A stretch of DNA of 64,000 bases from [Clostridium] aerotolerans DSM 5434. Lineage in GTDB: Bacteria > Bacillota > Clostridia > Lachnospirales > Lachnospiraceae. The DNA lies in the NCBI RefSeq assembly GCF_000687555.1, contig NZ_JHWJ01000003.1:310001-374000 (forward strand), given 5' to 3'. Positions 54,897-63,272 of the stretch are shown in pieces (the first letter of the stretch is position 1; every line of letters starts with the position of its first letter). The notes under the pieces were generated by a model. The model saw only the letters and a program-made list of their open reading frames with translations, searched no databases and had not been told where the DNA came from. The position numbers were made by a program, and so were the translations under genes.

Positions 54897-56694
54897 CTAC
54901 CTTCCAAGAAACCGATGTCTGATAATCTTCCCACATCGTTGCGTACAGTCCTCTTTTATGTAGCAATTCCTCATGGGTTCCGGCTTCCTCAATTTCCCCA
55001 TGATTCATTACCAGAATCTGATCTGCCTTGCAGACCGTTGACAAGCGGTGGGCAATCATAAGAACCGTCTTTCCCTTTACCAGAGTCTCAAATGCCTTTT
55101 GAATCTCATATTCATTATCCGGGTCCGCAAAGGCCGTGGCCTCATCAAGAACAATAATAGGAGCATCCTTTAAAACGGCTCTGGCCAGAGCTATTCTCTG
55201 ACATTCTCCTCCAGACAGATAAGTCCCTTTGCTTCCCACCAGAGTGTTAAGTCCCTGGGGAAACTTCTTTATGATATCCTCGCACCTGGCCGCCTTGACT
55301 GCCCGTTCTACCTCTTCTCTGGAAGCATCTGGTCTTGCAGCCTGTATATTTCTTAAGAGTGTATCTTTAAACAAATGGCTGTCCTGAAATACAAAGCTTA
55401 TATTTTTCATCAGCTTCTCGGTCCCCATTTCCCGTACATCTCTTCCACCTACCAGAATCTTTCCACTATCCACATCATAAAAGCGGGATAAAAGGCTGGC
55501 TACCGTTGATTTTCCGCCTCCTGACGGCCCAACAAGAGCAACGGTATGCCCTTCTGGTATCTGGAAGGAAACACCTTTGACTGCCGGCATATTATCCTTG
55601 CCATAGGAGAAGGTGACATCCTTAAATTCTACCAATGCACTGGCAGGAGCTTTTGGATGTTCAGGCTCCGTTAATGGCTTCTCATCAATAATGTTCATCA
55701 CTCTGCGAAGAGCTTCTTTTGCCTGCATGGTATTTTCACTGGTCCACATGATCTTATCCATCATGGTGACACAGACCGGGGTGAATAAAATATAGAATAT
55801 CAAATCCATAAGCACGGTTAAATCGGAGGCTCCAGTCGCTTTTTTTGAGACAAGAAGAAGTCCTGCCGGAATCAAAAAAGCAAATATACCGTTAATGCTC
55901 ATGGTATAGGCACACATGGGAATCCGCATGGATAAGGTATATTTTACTGACCAGTCCCGGTATCGCAATATGGATTCGTGGAAATTCTTAAAGGAAAATA
56001 TGCTCTGCTGAAAGGTCTTTACCACGGGTATTCCTCTTACATACTCCACAGCTTCATTGTTCATGTCTTCCAGGGCATTTTGATACTGCTTCATGGATTC
56101 TACCGAACCAGGTCCCATCATGCGTGTTAAAAAACAGAGTCCGATTGCTACAGGCAAAAGGCTGATGAGCCCAAATCTCCAATCAAAAGAAAAGAGAAGA
56201 AAAAGAACGGCTGCCGGAGTAACGATTGCTCCTGCCAGATCGGGAAGCTGGTGCGCCAGATACGTTTCTGTCTGCCCCGCTCCATCATCAATGATTCTTC
56301 TGATCTTACCGCTTCCCAGGCTTTTAATATAGCCGACCGGAAGCGTGGATAAATGATTCATAGCAACTGTTTTCATATTTCTTGCTGTACGGAATGCAGA
56401 TAAATGGGTGCACATCAATGCCATAAAATAAAGCAGCATACTAGAAAGGGAGGCCCCTACAGCCAGCCACCCATACCGTACCAGATCTCCGGTCTGGTTC
56501 ACATTGGGCCACTCTGTCACAGCCCCTTTTACCGCCAGCCACATGTATATATAAGGCAAAAGCCCCACAATGGTACTGATACCTGACAGGACACAACCAA
56601 GCCAGGTGAGATACTTGTAGTTTCCTGCAAAGGTCATAAGGGTGACCTTTTCTGTGTCAGGAAGCTTTGTCATGATTAAACTTTTATCTTTCAT
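54880..56694 (-). CDS. ABC exporter half-transporter (YbtP/IrtA-like)
   Basis: 604 residues from the ATG at 56694 (AAAGGGG upstream). Six-helix domain then ATPase: Walker A GPSGGGKST, signature LSGGECQRIALARAVL, Walker B IIVLDEATAFADPDNE. The DEATAFADP variant is typical of the YbtP/Q and IrtAB branch. Downstream of the TetR gene, so likely induced by the TetR ligand. Confidence 0.9.
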   Translation of the reverse strand: MKDKSLIMTKLPDTEKVTLMTFAGNYKYLTWLGCVLSGISTIVGLLPYIYMWLAVKGAVTEWPNVNQTGDLVRYGWLAVGASLSSMLLYFMALMCTHLSAFRTARNMKTVAMNHLSTLPVGYIKSLGSGKIRRIIDDGAGQTETYLAHQLPDLAGAIVTPAAVLFLLFSFDWRFGLISLLPVAIGLCFLTRMMGPGSVESMKQYQNALEDMNNEAVEYVRGIPVVKTFQQSIFSFKNFHESILRYRDWSVKYTLSMRIPMCAYTMSINGIFAFLIPAGLLLVSKKATGASDLTVLMDLIFYILFTPVCVTMMDKIMWTSENTMQAKEALRRVMNIIDEKPLTEPEHPKAPASALVEFKDVTFSYGKDNMPAVKGVSFQIPEGHTVALVGPSGGGKSTVASLLSRFYDVDSGKILVGGRDVREMGTEKLMKNISFVFQDSHLFKDTLLRNIQAARPDASREEVERAVKAARCEDIIKKFPQGLNTLVGSKGTYLSGGECQRIALARAVLKDAPIIVLDEATAFADPDNEYEIQKAFETLVKGKTVLMIAHRLSTVCKADQILVMNHGEIEEAGTHEELLHKRGLYATMWEDYQTSVSWKVGEHRE

Positions 56695-56771
56695 TTTTCC
56701 CCTTTCGGACAATCTGTTATGTTCTTTCGTAGTTAGTATAAACTAATCGTCCATGATAATAATATGGGGCA

Positions 56772-57389
56772 TCAAAGCCCCATAATTTTCTTCCAGCCAG
56801 CGTGCTGGAACTGAATCAGCGCAGAGGCATAGGAAAGCGCCTTTTCCCTGGGAACGTCATGTGATACAAACTCCAGAAGCTGGAGAAAAAAGGAACGTGA
56901 TATGATGTGGATTAAGGTACTGTCAATATCCATCACCTCATGTCCCAGTGATTTCATCACTTTGATAAACTCCCAGCTTGAGGCTTCCTCAATTTCTGCC
57001 AGCTGGTCCAGATAGCTGTCACACCACCCGGTACTGCTTTTTAAGAACAGAAGCTTAAATATGTCAAATCGATCATAGACGTAATTGACAATGGCAGGCG
57101 CTGATTCGTCTGAAATATCATCTAACGCATTTGCCTGTAATTCGGGAGGCAGCTTGGCAAACTCTTTATGTGCCTGTAGGTACATCTCCAAAAGCCCATC
57201 AGCTGCTTCCCCGGTTAATTCATCAAACAACGCTTCCTTACTGGGAAAATACCCGTATATGGCTCCTGTCGTCACAGAAGCCTCTTTCGCGATTCTTCGA
57301 AGGGAAGCTCCCTCATACCCGTATTTCATAAACTCCTGCATTCCCGCATCCAACAGTTCCTGGCGGGTATTGTTTTTCTGAGCGCTCAT
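56772..57389 (-). CDS. TetR family repressor of the exporter operon
   Basis: 205 residues from the ATG at 57389 (GGAG five bases upstream); an ATG at 57407 lies almost on the operator and lacks an RBS. N-terminal HTH: ARQELLDAGMQEFMKYGYEGASLRRIAKEASVTTGAIYGYFPSKEALFDEL. The C-terminal part is the ligand domain. It is the first gene of the three-gene operon with the exporter pair and probably represses itself and them through the palindrome at 57409-57436. Confidence 0.9.
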   Translation of the reverse strand: MSAQKNNTRQELLDAGMQEFMKYGYEGASLRRIAKEASVTTGAIYGYFPSKEALFDELTGEAADGLLEMYLQAHKEFAKLPPELQANALDDISDESAPAIVNYVYDRFDIFKLLFLKSSTGWCDSYLDQLAEIEEASSWEFIKVMKSLGHEVMDIDSTLIHIISRSFFLQLLEFVSHDVPREKALSYASALIQFQHAGWKKIMGL

Positions 57390-57408
57390 AACCTCTCCTT
57401 TTTCCATT

Positions 57409-57436
57409 TATAACACCGTTATATAACAGTGTTATA
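57409..57436. promoter_or_regulatory. TetR operator palindrome
   Basis: TATAACACCGTTAT followed by ATAACAGTGTTATA: a 28-bp inverted repeat with one mismatched pair, 20 bases upstream of the TetR start codon and overlapping a TATTATAAC-type -10 region. Confidence 0.85.
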
Positions 57437-57443
57437 ATAGAAC

Positions 57444-57473
57444 AAAAAAAGCAGGACGTCAATACGTCCTGCC
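57444..57473 (-). terminator. Terminator of the cysteine ABC operon
   Basis: Minus strand GCAGGACGT-attg-ACGTCCTGC, 9-bp stem, then TTTTTTT. Confidence 0.9.
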
Positions 57474-57508
57474 AATAAAATTTCTCATTAATTGCGTTTT
57501 AACCTATA

Positions 57509-58381
57509 TTATACCTGACCGCCTTCTACTACCAGATTTTCCGGATCAATTTCATCTCCGTAAACTGGCTTTAAGGTCTCTTCAAAGTCTTTATGGAAGA
57601 ACTGCTCGTTTCCAAGAGTCTTGATTTCTTCATTGATCCACTCTAACAGCTCTGTGTTGCCTTTCTGAACAGCAGCTGCAATGGTATCTGTATTACCAAT
57701 GGATTCAATTCCAACGGTGAAGCCTTTATTTTGAAGTGCCCATGCAAGAACCTCGGTGTTATCAGTAGAGAACGCATCTCCTCTTCCATCTGCAAGTGCA
57801 TCGTATGCCTCCTGATACTCGTCAAACTTTAACAGCTTGATTTCAGGATGGTTCTGAGAGAAATAAGTTTCTGCAGTAGTTCCTTTTACAACGATCAGAG
57901 TCTTATCCTTTAAATCTGCTGGATCCTTGATGAGTTTGTCATCAGGAGAAACGACTCCAAGAGCTACCTTCATATATGGAAGAGCAAAATCCACCTGCTC
58001 TTTTCTTTCATCTGTTACTGTAAAGTTAGCAAGAATTACATCGACTTTAGCAGATTTTAAGTATTCCACACGGCTTGCTGCCTCAACGTATACGAATTCT
58101 ACTTTATCCTCACTGCCAAGAAGGTCCTTTGCAAGACGTTTTCCAAAATACACATCATAGCCCTGGATCTTACCATTGGCATCTACATAGCCAAATGGAT
58201 TCTTATCGCTGAATACACCAATTTTAATGGTTCCTGATTCCTTGATCTCAGAAAGGGTTCTTGCCTTTGCTGATGGGCTCTGAGCTCCGCCTGTACTGTC
58301 TTTAGCTGGAGCGCTGCAGCCAGCTAAAAGCCCTGCTGCCATAGTAATACCTAATAATGCACCTAATAATTTCTTTTTCAT
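57509..58381 (-). CDS. Cysteine/polar amino-acid-binding lipoprotein
   Basis: 290 residues. Lipobox LLAGC (C22). Family 3 solute-binding fold: IKIGVFSDKNPFGYVDANGKIQGYDVYFGKRLAKDLLG, AKVDVILANFTVTDERKEQVDFALPYMKVALGVVSP. This sequence type resembles the cysteine-binding CjaA-like proteins. Last gene of the operon whose leader codes five consecutive Cys, which supports cysteine or cystine as the ligand. Confidence 0.88.
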   Translation of the reverse strand: MKKKLLGALLGITMAAGLLAGCSAPAKDSTGGAQSPSAKARTLSEIKESGTIKIGVFSDKNPFGYVDANGKIQGYDVYFGKRLAKDLLGSEDKVEFVYVEAASRVEYLKSAKVDVILANFTVTDERKEQVDFALPYMKVALGVVSPDDKLIKDPADLKDKTLIVVKGTTAETYFSQNHPEIKLLKFDEYQEAYDALADGRGDAFSTDNTEVLAWALQNKGFTVGIESIGNTDTIAAAVQKGNTELLEWINEEIKTLGNEQFFHKDFEETLKPVYGDEIDPENLVVEGGQV

Positions 58382-58402
58382 AATGATTTCCTCCTTTTAT
58401 AT

Positions 58403-59155
58403 TTATATCGCTTCATAATGAAACGTATTTAAAAACTGTTTGGCTCGCTCTGTCTGGGGAGAAGCAAAGAATTCCTCGGGTTTCCCCTCTTCCACTACCA
58501 GCCCCTGGTCCATAAACAGAACCCGGTCTGACACTGCTTTGGCAAATTCCATCTCATGGGTAACGATGACCATGGTCATTCCGTCCTTTGCCAGCTCTAA
58601 TACTACCTGTAACACCTCTCTTACCATCTCCGGGTCGAGAGCTGCTGTAATCTCATCAAGGAGCAGAATCTCCGGATGCATGATCAGCGCTCTTACAATA
58701 GCAACTCTCTGCTTCTGACCGCCGGATAGCTGTCTTGGGTATGCATCTTTTTTATCCAAAAGCCCGACTCTCGCTAAAAGCTGTTCGGCCTCTTTGATCA
58801 ATTCCTGTTTCTCTCTTTTTTGAACCTTTGAGGGTGCTAAGAGAATGTTGCCTAAAATAGTGAGATGAGGAAACAAATCATAGCTTTGAAAAACCATTCC
58901 TATTTTCTGACGAATGGAATATGCATCCTTTCTGTCACTTTCAATTACCTCATCCTTAAACCGGATGGTACCGGAATCAATGGGCTCCAGCATGTTAAGA
59001 CATCGTAAAAAGGTACTCTTTCCGCATCCGGAAGGGCCTACAACGACTACTACTTCTCCTTTTTCCAAAGAAAAAGAGATATCTTTTAAAACCGGCTGCC
59101 CGTTCTCATATGATTTTTTCAGATGCTCCGTTGTTAATATTACTTCCTGCTTCAT
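58403..59155 (-). CDS. Polar amino-acid ABC transporter ATPase
   Basis: 250 residues from the ATG at 59155 (AAAGGA nine bases upstream, right after the permease stop); a longer frame to 59254 lies inside the permease gene and is rejected. Walker [19 protein letters not shown], signature [15 protein letters not shown], Walker [19 protein letters not shown] (Ile for the usual Pro/Ala), switch His VTHEMEFA. Confidence 0.92.
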   Translation of the reverse strand: MKQEVILTTEHLKKSYENGQPVLKDISFSLEKGEVVVVVGPSGCGKSTFLRCLNMLEPIDSGTIRFKDEVIESDRKDAYSIRQKIGMVFQSYDLFPHLTILGNILLAPSKVQKREKQELIKEAEQLLARVGLLDKKDAYPRQLSGGQKQRVAIVRALIMHPEILLLDEITAALDPEMVREVLQVVLELAKDGMTMVIVTHEMEFAKAVSDRVLFMDQGLVVEEGKPEEFFASPQTERAKQFLNTFHYEAI

Positions 59156-59160
59156 ATTTA

Positions 59161-59838
59161 TCAATCCTTTAATTTTTTGTCTAGCATTGCTGCTGCTCTG
59201 GAAAATGGGAAACAGATTGCAAAATACATGATAAAAATAACCCCGTAGACCCAAAGAGCTGCATCAGGAACCGTATACCTGGATGCGTCGATGATCTGTT
59301 TTCCAACCTTTACTACCTCGATGACTCCGATGAGCACCACCAAAGACGTGGTTTTTATCATTCTCGTTAAGAGGTTCATCACCGATGGAAGAAGTCTCCG
59401 CACGGTCTGTGGGATAATGATATACCGGTAAACCTGGAGCTTTGTCATGCCCAGGCCAAAGCCGCTTTGATACTGATGAACGGGAATGGACTGGAGAGCA
59501 CTTCTTACCAGATCGCCCATCTCTGCCGTACCCCAGAAGGTAAATACAATGACAGCGGCCCAGGAGCCGGGAAGGTTTATATTCCAGTGCTTTGCAGCGC
59601 CAAAGTAGACCAGGAACAAAAGAACCAGCTGAGGCATGATTCTCACAACCTCCAGATAGAGCCTGCAAACAAACCGTATTGGTTTTTTCGGGCTGGTCAT
59701 TACGATTCCAAGAAGCATTCCAAGAACAATGGAAAGTGCCATGGAGATTACGGCAATCCGCAGAGACTCCCATAGCCCTCCGCAGAGTCTTAAAAAGTTA
59801 TTTCCCTGGAACAGCACTTGAATTCCCAAATTCTGCAT
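59161..59838 (-). CDS. Polar amino-acid ABC permease
   Basis: 225 residues, five helices; GGAGGG before the ATG at 59838 supports a real 41-base overlap with the previous permease gene. EAA loop [35 protein letters not shown] family, heterodimer with 59798-60478. Confidence 0.9.
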   Translation of the reverse strand: MQNLGIQVLFQGNNFLRLCGGLWESLRIAVISMALSIVLGMLLGIVMTSPKKPIRFVCRLYLEVVRIMPQLVLLFLVYFGAAKHWNINLPGSWAAVIVFTFWGTAEMGDLVRSALQSIPVHQYQSGFGLGMTKLQVYRYIIIPQTVRRLLPSVMNLLTRMIKTTSLVVLIGVIEVVKVGKQIIDASRYTVPDAALWVYGVIFIMYFAICFPFSRAAAMLDKKLKD

Positions 59839-60478
59839 AACGGACCCTCCTTTCTACCCAGGAACAGAGTAAGGATATTGGCAGAAGAATGATCAGATAA
59901 GCAGTTACCAGCATAAACAAGGCTTCATCTGTTTTGTAATAGATACCAATCAAGTCCTTTGCCACAAACATCAGATCCGCAAGAGCTACGGCACTGAATA
60001 CTGAGGTTTCCTTAATCAGGAAAATAATGTTGGCGCAAAATACAGGTACTGAGGTCGCAATGGCCTGTGGCAGAATGATATGTTTAAATACCTGCCCTTT
60101 GGTAAGCCCAAGGCTTAAGCCTGACTCTGATTGAATCTTCGGCACCTGCTCGATTCCTGTACGGAACGCTTCCGCCATATAGCTTCCTCCCAAAAAGGCC
60201 AGACCAGTGATAGCACACCCTTCTGAGCTTAATACGATTCCAAGCTTTGGAAGCCCGAAGTATAAAAAGAATAACTGGATAAGAAGCGGTGTATTTCTGG
60301 ATATTTCTATGTAAGCATTTACGAAAAGACCCAGCACCGGTATCTTAAATACTTTCACAAGGCTGCACAAAAGCCCGATCACAGTTGAAAGCAGAATCCC
60401 AAGAAAGGAGATTCGGAGTGTAATTCCTGCCGCTTCCACGTATAACGGTGCATTGGCACGAATGAATTCAAAATCCAT
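59798..60478 (-). CDS. Polar amino-acid ABC permease
   Basis: 226 residues, five helices. IEISRNTPLLIQLFFLYFGLP and EAA loop KIQSESGLSLGLTKGQVFKHIILPQAIATSVP are PAAT signatures. First structural gene after the Cys leader and terminators at 60542-60724. RBS AAGAAAGGAAA. Confidence 0.9.
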   Translation of the reverse strand: MDFEFIRANAPLYVEAAGITLRISFLGILLSTVIGLLCSLVKVFKIPVLGLFVNAYIEISRNTPLLIQLFFLYFGLPKLGIVLSSEGCAITGLAFLGGSYMAEAFRTGIEQVPKIQSESGLSLGLTKGQVFKHIILPQAIATSVPVFCANIIFLIKETSVFSAVALADLMFVAKDLIGIYYKTDEALFMLVTAYLIILLPISLLCSWVERRVRYAEFGNSSAVPGK

Positions 60479-60541
60479 GATGTTCGTTTCCTTTCTTTAA
60501 TCTCTGATTCATAAAATCCTTCCTCCCTGATTGCTATTCAT

Positions 60542-60577
60542 AAAAAGGAAGCAGGTACACGACATACCTGCTTCCTT
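60542..60577 (-). terminator. Strong leader terminator of the cysteine ABC operon
   Basis: Minus strand AAGGAAGCAGGTA / TACCTGCTTCCTT 13-bp stem, 7-base loop, then TTTTTA. It lies between the leader peptide stop (60593) and the first permease start (60478), so transcription must escape it. Confidence 0.88.
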
Positions 60578-60592
60578 CCATCTATTTTCTCT

Positions 60593-60724
60593 TTAACAAG
60601 ATAAAATTGAGGATTTCAGATATCGATGCGCACACAAAAAAGCTGTATCTCTTCTTAAGAAATATCTACAGCAACAGCAACACTTCATCGGTTGATTCTT
60701 GTTCTGTTTGCAGCTCATCTTCAT
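60593..60724 (-). CDS. Cys-rich leader peptide 2 (five consecutive Cys codons)
   Basis: 43 codons from ATG at 60724 (AAGGAG eight bases upstream) to TAA at 60593. The sequence KCCCCCRYF holds Cys 15-19, coded TGT TGC TGT TGC TGT, plus C5, C31 and C43. A run of the regulated amino acid's codons behind a good RBS, followed by terminators and an amino-acid importer operon, is the classic attenuation layout. It implies Cys-tRNA sensing. Confidence 0.85.
   Translation of the reverse strand: MKMSCKQNKNQPMKCCCCCRYFLRRDTAFLCAHRYLKSSILSC
60636..60672 (-). terminator. Hairpin overlapping Cys codons in leader 2
   Basis: Minus strand GCTGTA (60672-60667) / TACAGC (60647-60642) with an inner TTC/GAA pairing, then TTTTTT (60641-60636). 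The 5' arm covers Cys codons 18-19. A ribosome stalled on the Cys run would mask this arm, so the hairpin would fail to form when cysteine is scarce. Confidence 0.65.
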
Positions 60725-60761
60725 ATCCTAATCTCCTTATTCATACTATATATATATGTTT

Positions 60762-60790
60762 ACTATACTGTGACCTCTTGTATTTGTCAA
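60762..60790 (-). promoter_or_regulatory. Promoter of the cysteine ABC operon leader
   Basis: Minus strand TTGACA (60790-60785), 17-base spacer, TATAGT (60767-60762). The remaining part of the gap up to 60962 is AT-rich and shows nothing further. Confidence 0.85.
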
Positions 60791-60962
60791 TATTTTTTTA
60801 TGAATTAAATTTTACCAGGAAATGAGGAACAAAAATTTACTTTATTAAATCCTTACTTTAAATAGAAAATTTTAGAACTAAATTCCCGTTCCTCTTCCTA
60901 TTAAAATCTCCCTGTAAACAATGGCTGCTTACAGAGAGATTATGCTATCGATATCGGTCTTA

Positions 60963-62906
60963 TTATGAATTTTCAATGCGGAATTCTTCAATTAATTCCT
61001 TAAGCTGCTGCATCTGGTTTAACAAATCCCCGCTGGTTGCAGCACTCTCTTCTGCTGTAGCTGAGTTTGCCTGGGTAACCATGGATATTCGCTGCATTCC
61101 TTCTTCAAGCTCTGTGACACGGTTGGACTGATTTTCTAAGGATTCAGAGATTTTAGCTACCAGTGTATTGATACTTCCAGTCTGCTCCACTATAGTCTTA
61201 AATACGCCTGCTGTCTGTTCCGTATTCAGTTTTCCCTGTGCCACAGATTCTATGGTGCTGTGGATCAAGTCAGTCGTCTGCTTTGCCGCATCTGCACTCT
61301 TTGATGCAAGCTGACGGACCTCATCTGCCACAACAGAAAAGCCTTTTCCGGCGTCTCCTGCACGAGCTGCCTCTACCGCTGCATTTAATGCCAGAATGTT
61401 GGTCTGGAATGCAATATCATCAATAATCTTAACGATGCTTTGAATTCGTTTGGAGAACTCATCAATATTAGCCATGGACTGTAACAGCCGTTCCATCTCC
61501 TCATTGCCTCTTTGAGTCTCTAACAGTGCGGATTCCGTAGCCTCCTTCATTAATGAGGAGTGCTGGGCATTATCCTTAATATAGCTGGATACCATCTCTA
61601 AGGAATTGGTAAGTGCTTCTGTAGTCGCTGCCTGCTCTGCAGAATTTTCTGCAAGATTTCTTCCTGTTAATGCCACCTGCTCGGAGCTGCACCGTACCTG
61701 ATCGGAGGACTCAGCAATGTGATAAAGAGTGCTGTTAAGGGAATGAAGTATCTGCTCCAGCGCATGTTCAATAGGAACAAAATCACCCTTATACTGGACT
61801 TCACTCTTGACGGTTAAATTCTTTGATGCCACTCCATTTAACACTGCTGAAATATCTGATATATAAGTGCGCAGTCCGCAGATGGTATTCTGAAGTGCCA
61901 GTAGAAGCCGGGCGCTCTCATCATTTCCGCTTGTCTCAGGTACCTCCAAAAGTAAGTCTCCCTCCGCCAGCTTCTCAATTCGGCGTGTTGCCAGCACAAT
62001 AGGCTCTGTAATCTTCCGGGCGAAAATACTGGTAATAAATATAGCAAGTAAAATAAGGGCAATTCCTGTTAAGGCGCACATTGCAATGGTAAACCGTACT
62101 GCTCCCTCGATCTGAGTCACCGGCAAGGTAACTGCAACATTCCAGCCTTCCGGGCCGCTTAATGGGGTGAAGCCTACCAAACGACGAGCCCCTTTATAAA
62201 AGCTGAATCCCGTCCCTGTTTTTCCTTCCATCATCTGCTTAAATATCTTTGAAGTAGGGATATAAGAGGAGTCTTTCTTTGCAAGCTCAATATAATCCTT
62301 GGGGTTAGTTACATCATCGGGGTTTGGATGAACGACGGTGACTCCATTGCGGTCAATTACAAAGGCGTATCCACTTTCACCCACTTTAATCTTTGTCAAG
62401 CTATCCATAATGGTCTGGTATGGCAATGCTCCGTATAAAACCTTCCCCGTATTACCAATAGGCGCTCCGATATAAAGAACAAGCTTGTTCTCTGAATTTA
62501 CAAATGGATTAGAGATATAGGCTACCCCGTTCGCTGCCTGTTTAAAGAATTCCTGGTCTGCGATCTGGTCTCCCTTATCATTGGTTCCCTTGGAATCTGC
62601 AATGGTTATGTAGTCAAAGCCCGCTGCTGCTGCCTCTTCACTCAGAAGAAGCTTCTGATCGGAGACAGATGTCTTCCCATCGGTCAGAAACCCTTTGGAA
62701 GCAGTGATACTTAGTTCACTGCGGTAAATATTCAGCACAGAATCAATCCCCTGTTGATACGCTGCTGCAAGATATGAGGAATTCTTTTTTGCTTCTTTCA
62801 TGGAACTATTATAATAAAGAAAAGAAGAAATGGTAGTCAGAAATATGACGGTAAAACCTAATAATAATGAAATAAAAAGTAATAGCTTGTTTTTTAAATA
62901 CTTCAC
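60963..62906 (-). CDS. Methyl-accepting chemotaxis protein with dCache sensor
   Basis: 647 residues from GTG at 62906, which has AAGGAGG nine bases upstream and begins right at the first membrane helix (KYLKNKLLLFISLLLGFTV). Longer frames to 63023 lack an RBS. Periplasmic dCache domain (~35-270; ADQEFFKQAANGVAYISNPF, GYAFVIDRNGVTVVHPN), second helix (ALTGIALILLAIFITSIFA), HAMP, then the signalling domain with the hairpin tip [23 protein letters not shown] and VVADEVRQLASKSADAAKQT. Binds small ligands such as amino acids and signals to CheA. Confidence 0.93.
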   Translation of the reverse strand: MKYLKNKLLLFISLLLGFTVIFLTTISSFLYYNSSMKEAKKNSSYLAAAYQQGIDSVLNIYRSELSITASKGFLTDGKTSVSDQKLLLSEEAAAAGFDYITIADSKGTNDKGDQIADQEFFKQAANGVAYISNPFVNSENKLVLYIGAPIGNTGKVLYGALPYQTIMDSLTKIKVGESGYAFVIDRNGVTVVHPNPDDVTNPKDYIELAKKDSSYIPTSKIFKQMMEGKTGTGFSFYKGARRLVGFTPLSGPEGWNVAVTLPVTQIEGAVRFTIAMCALTGIALILLAIFITSIFARKITEPIVLATRRIEKLAEGDLLLEVPETSGNDESARLLLALQNTICGLRTYISDISAVLNGVASKNLTVKSEVQYKGDFVPIEHALEQILHSLNSTLYHIAESSDQVRCSSEQVALTGRNLAENSAEQAATTEALTNSLEMVSSYIKDNAQHSSLMKEATESALLETQRGNEEMERLLQSMANIDEFSKRIQSIVKIIDDIAFQTNILALNAAVEAARAGDAGKGFSVVADEVRQLASKSADAAKQTTDLIHSTIESVAQGKLNTEQTAGVFKTIVEQTGSINTLVAKISESLENQSNRVTELEEGMQRISMVTQANSATAEESAATSGDLLNQMQQLKELIEEFRIENS

Positions 62907-63082
62907 GATTCTATGCCTCCTTGGTGTAACCGAAAAGCCTCCTTCATTTTTAACACCTTCATATTTCTGGCGGAATGATCTATGACGGGCTGATATCTTT
63001 CTGCCATAGCTCATCCGGATCAATAAATTTATTCACGGTATCAAAAACTATCGTACTATGTTTTTCGACTTGTTTTTTGCAT

Positions 63083-63111
63083 AGTATACCATAAATGGCA
63101 AAATTCGGCAA
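63083..63111 (-). promoter_or_regulatory. Possible promoter of the chemoreceptor gene
   Basis: Minus strand TTGCCG (63111-63106), 17-base spacer, TATACT (63088-63083). No clear SigD (flagellar) promoter was found in 62907-63190. Confidence 0.5.
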
Positions 63112-63187
63112 CCGAACTCTTATGTATTTCAGAGACAATTTACACATATTCAAAGCAAAATGAATGGAAAAGTCTTATAAACACAGG

Positions 63188-63224
63188 AAAACGCCTGGTC
63201 TGACTCCTTCTGACCGGCGTTTTC
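63188..63224 (-). terminator. Terminator of the last chemoreceptor gene
   Basis: Minus strand AAAACGCCGGTC / GACCAGGCGTTTT with an 11-base loop, followed by CC and a few T. Its position after the stop at 63273 fits a terminator. Confidence 0.65.
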
Positions 63225-63272
63225 TTGATATTTTTATTCAATTACTCTGTTTATTTTTTGTGTTTCATCTAT

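Noticed and set aside
58403-59254. Longer ABC ATPase with 33 extra N-terminal residues
   Set aside because: The extension is inside the upstream permease gene; an RBS-supported ATG at 59155 gives the normal family length.
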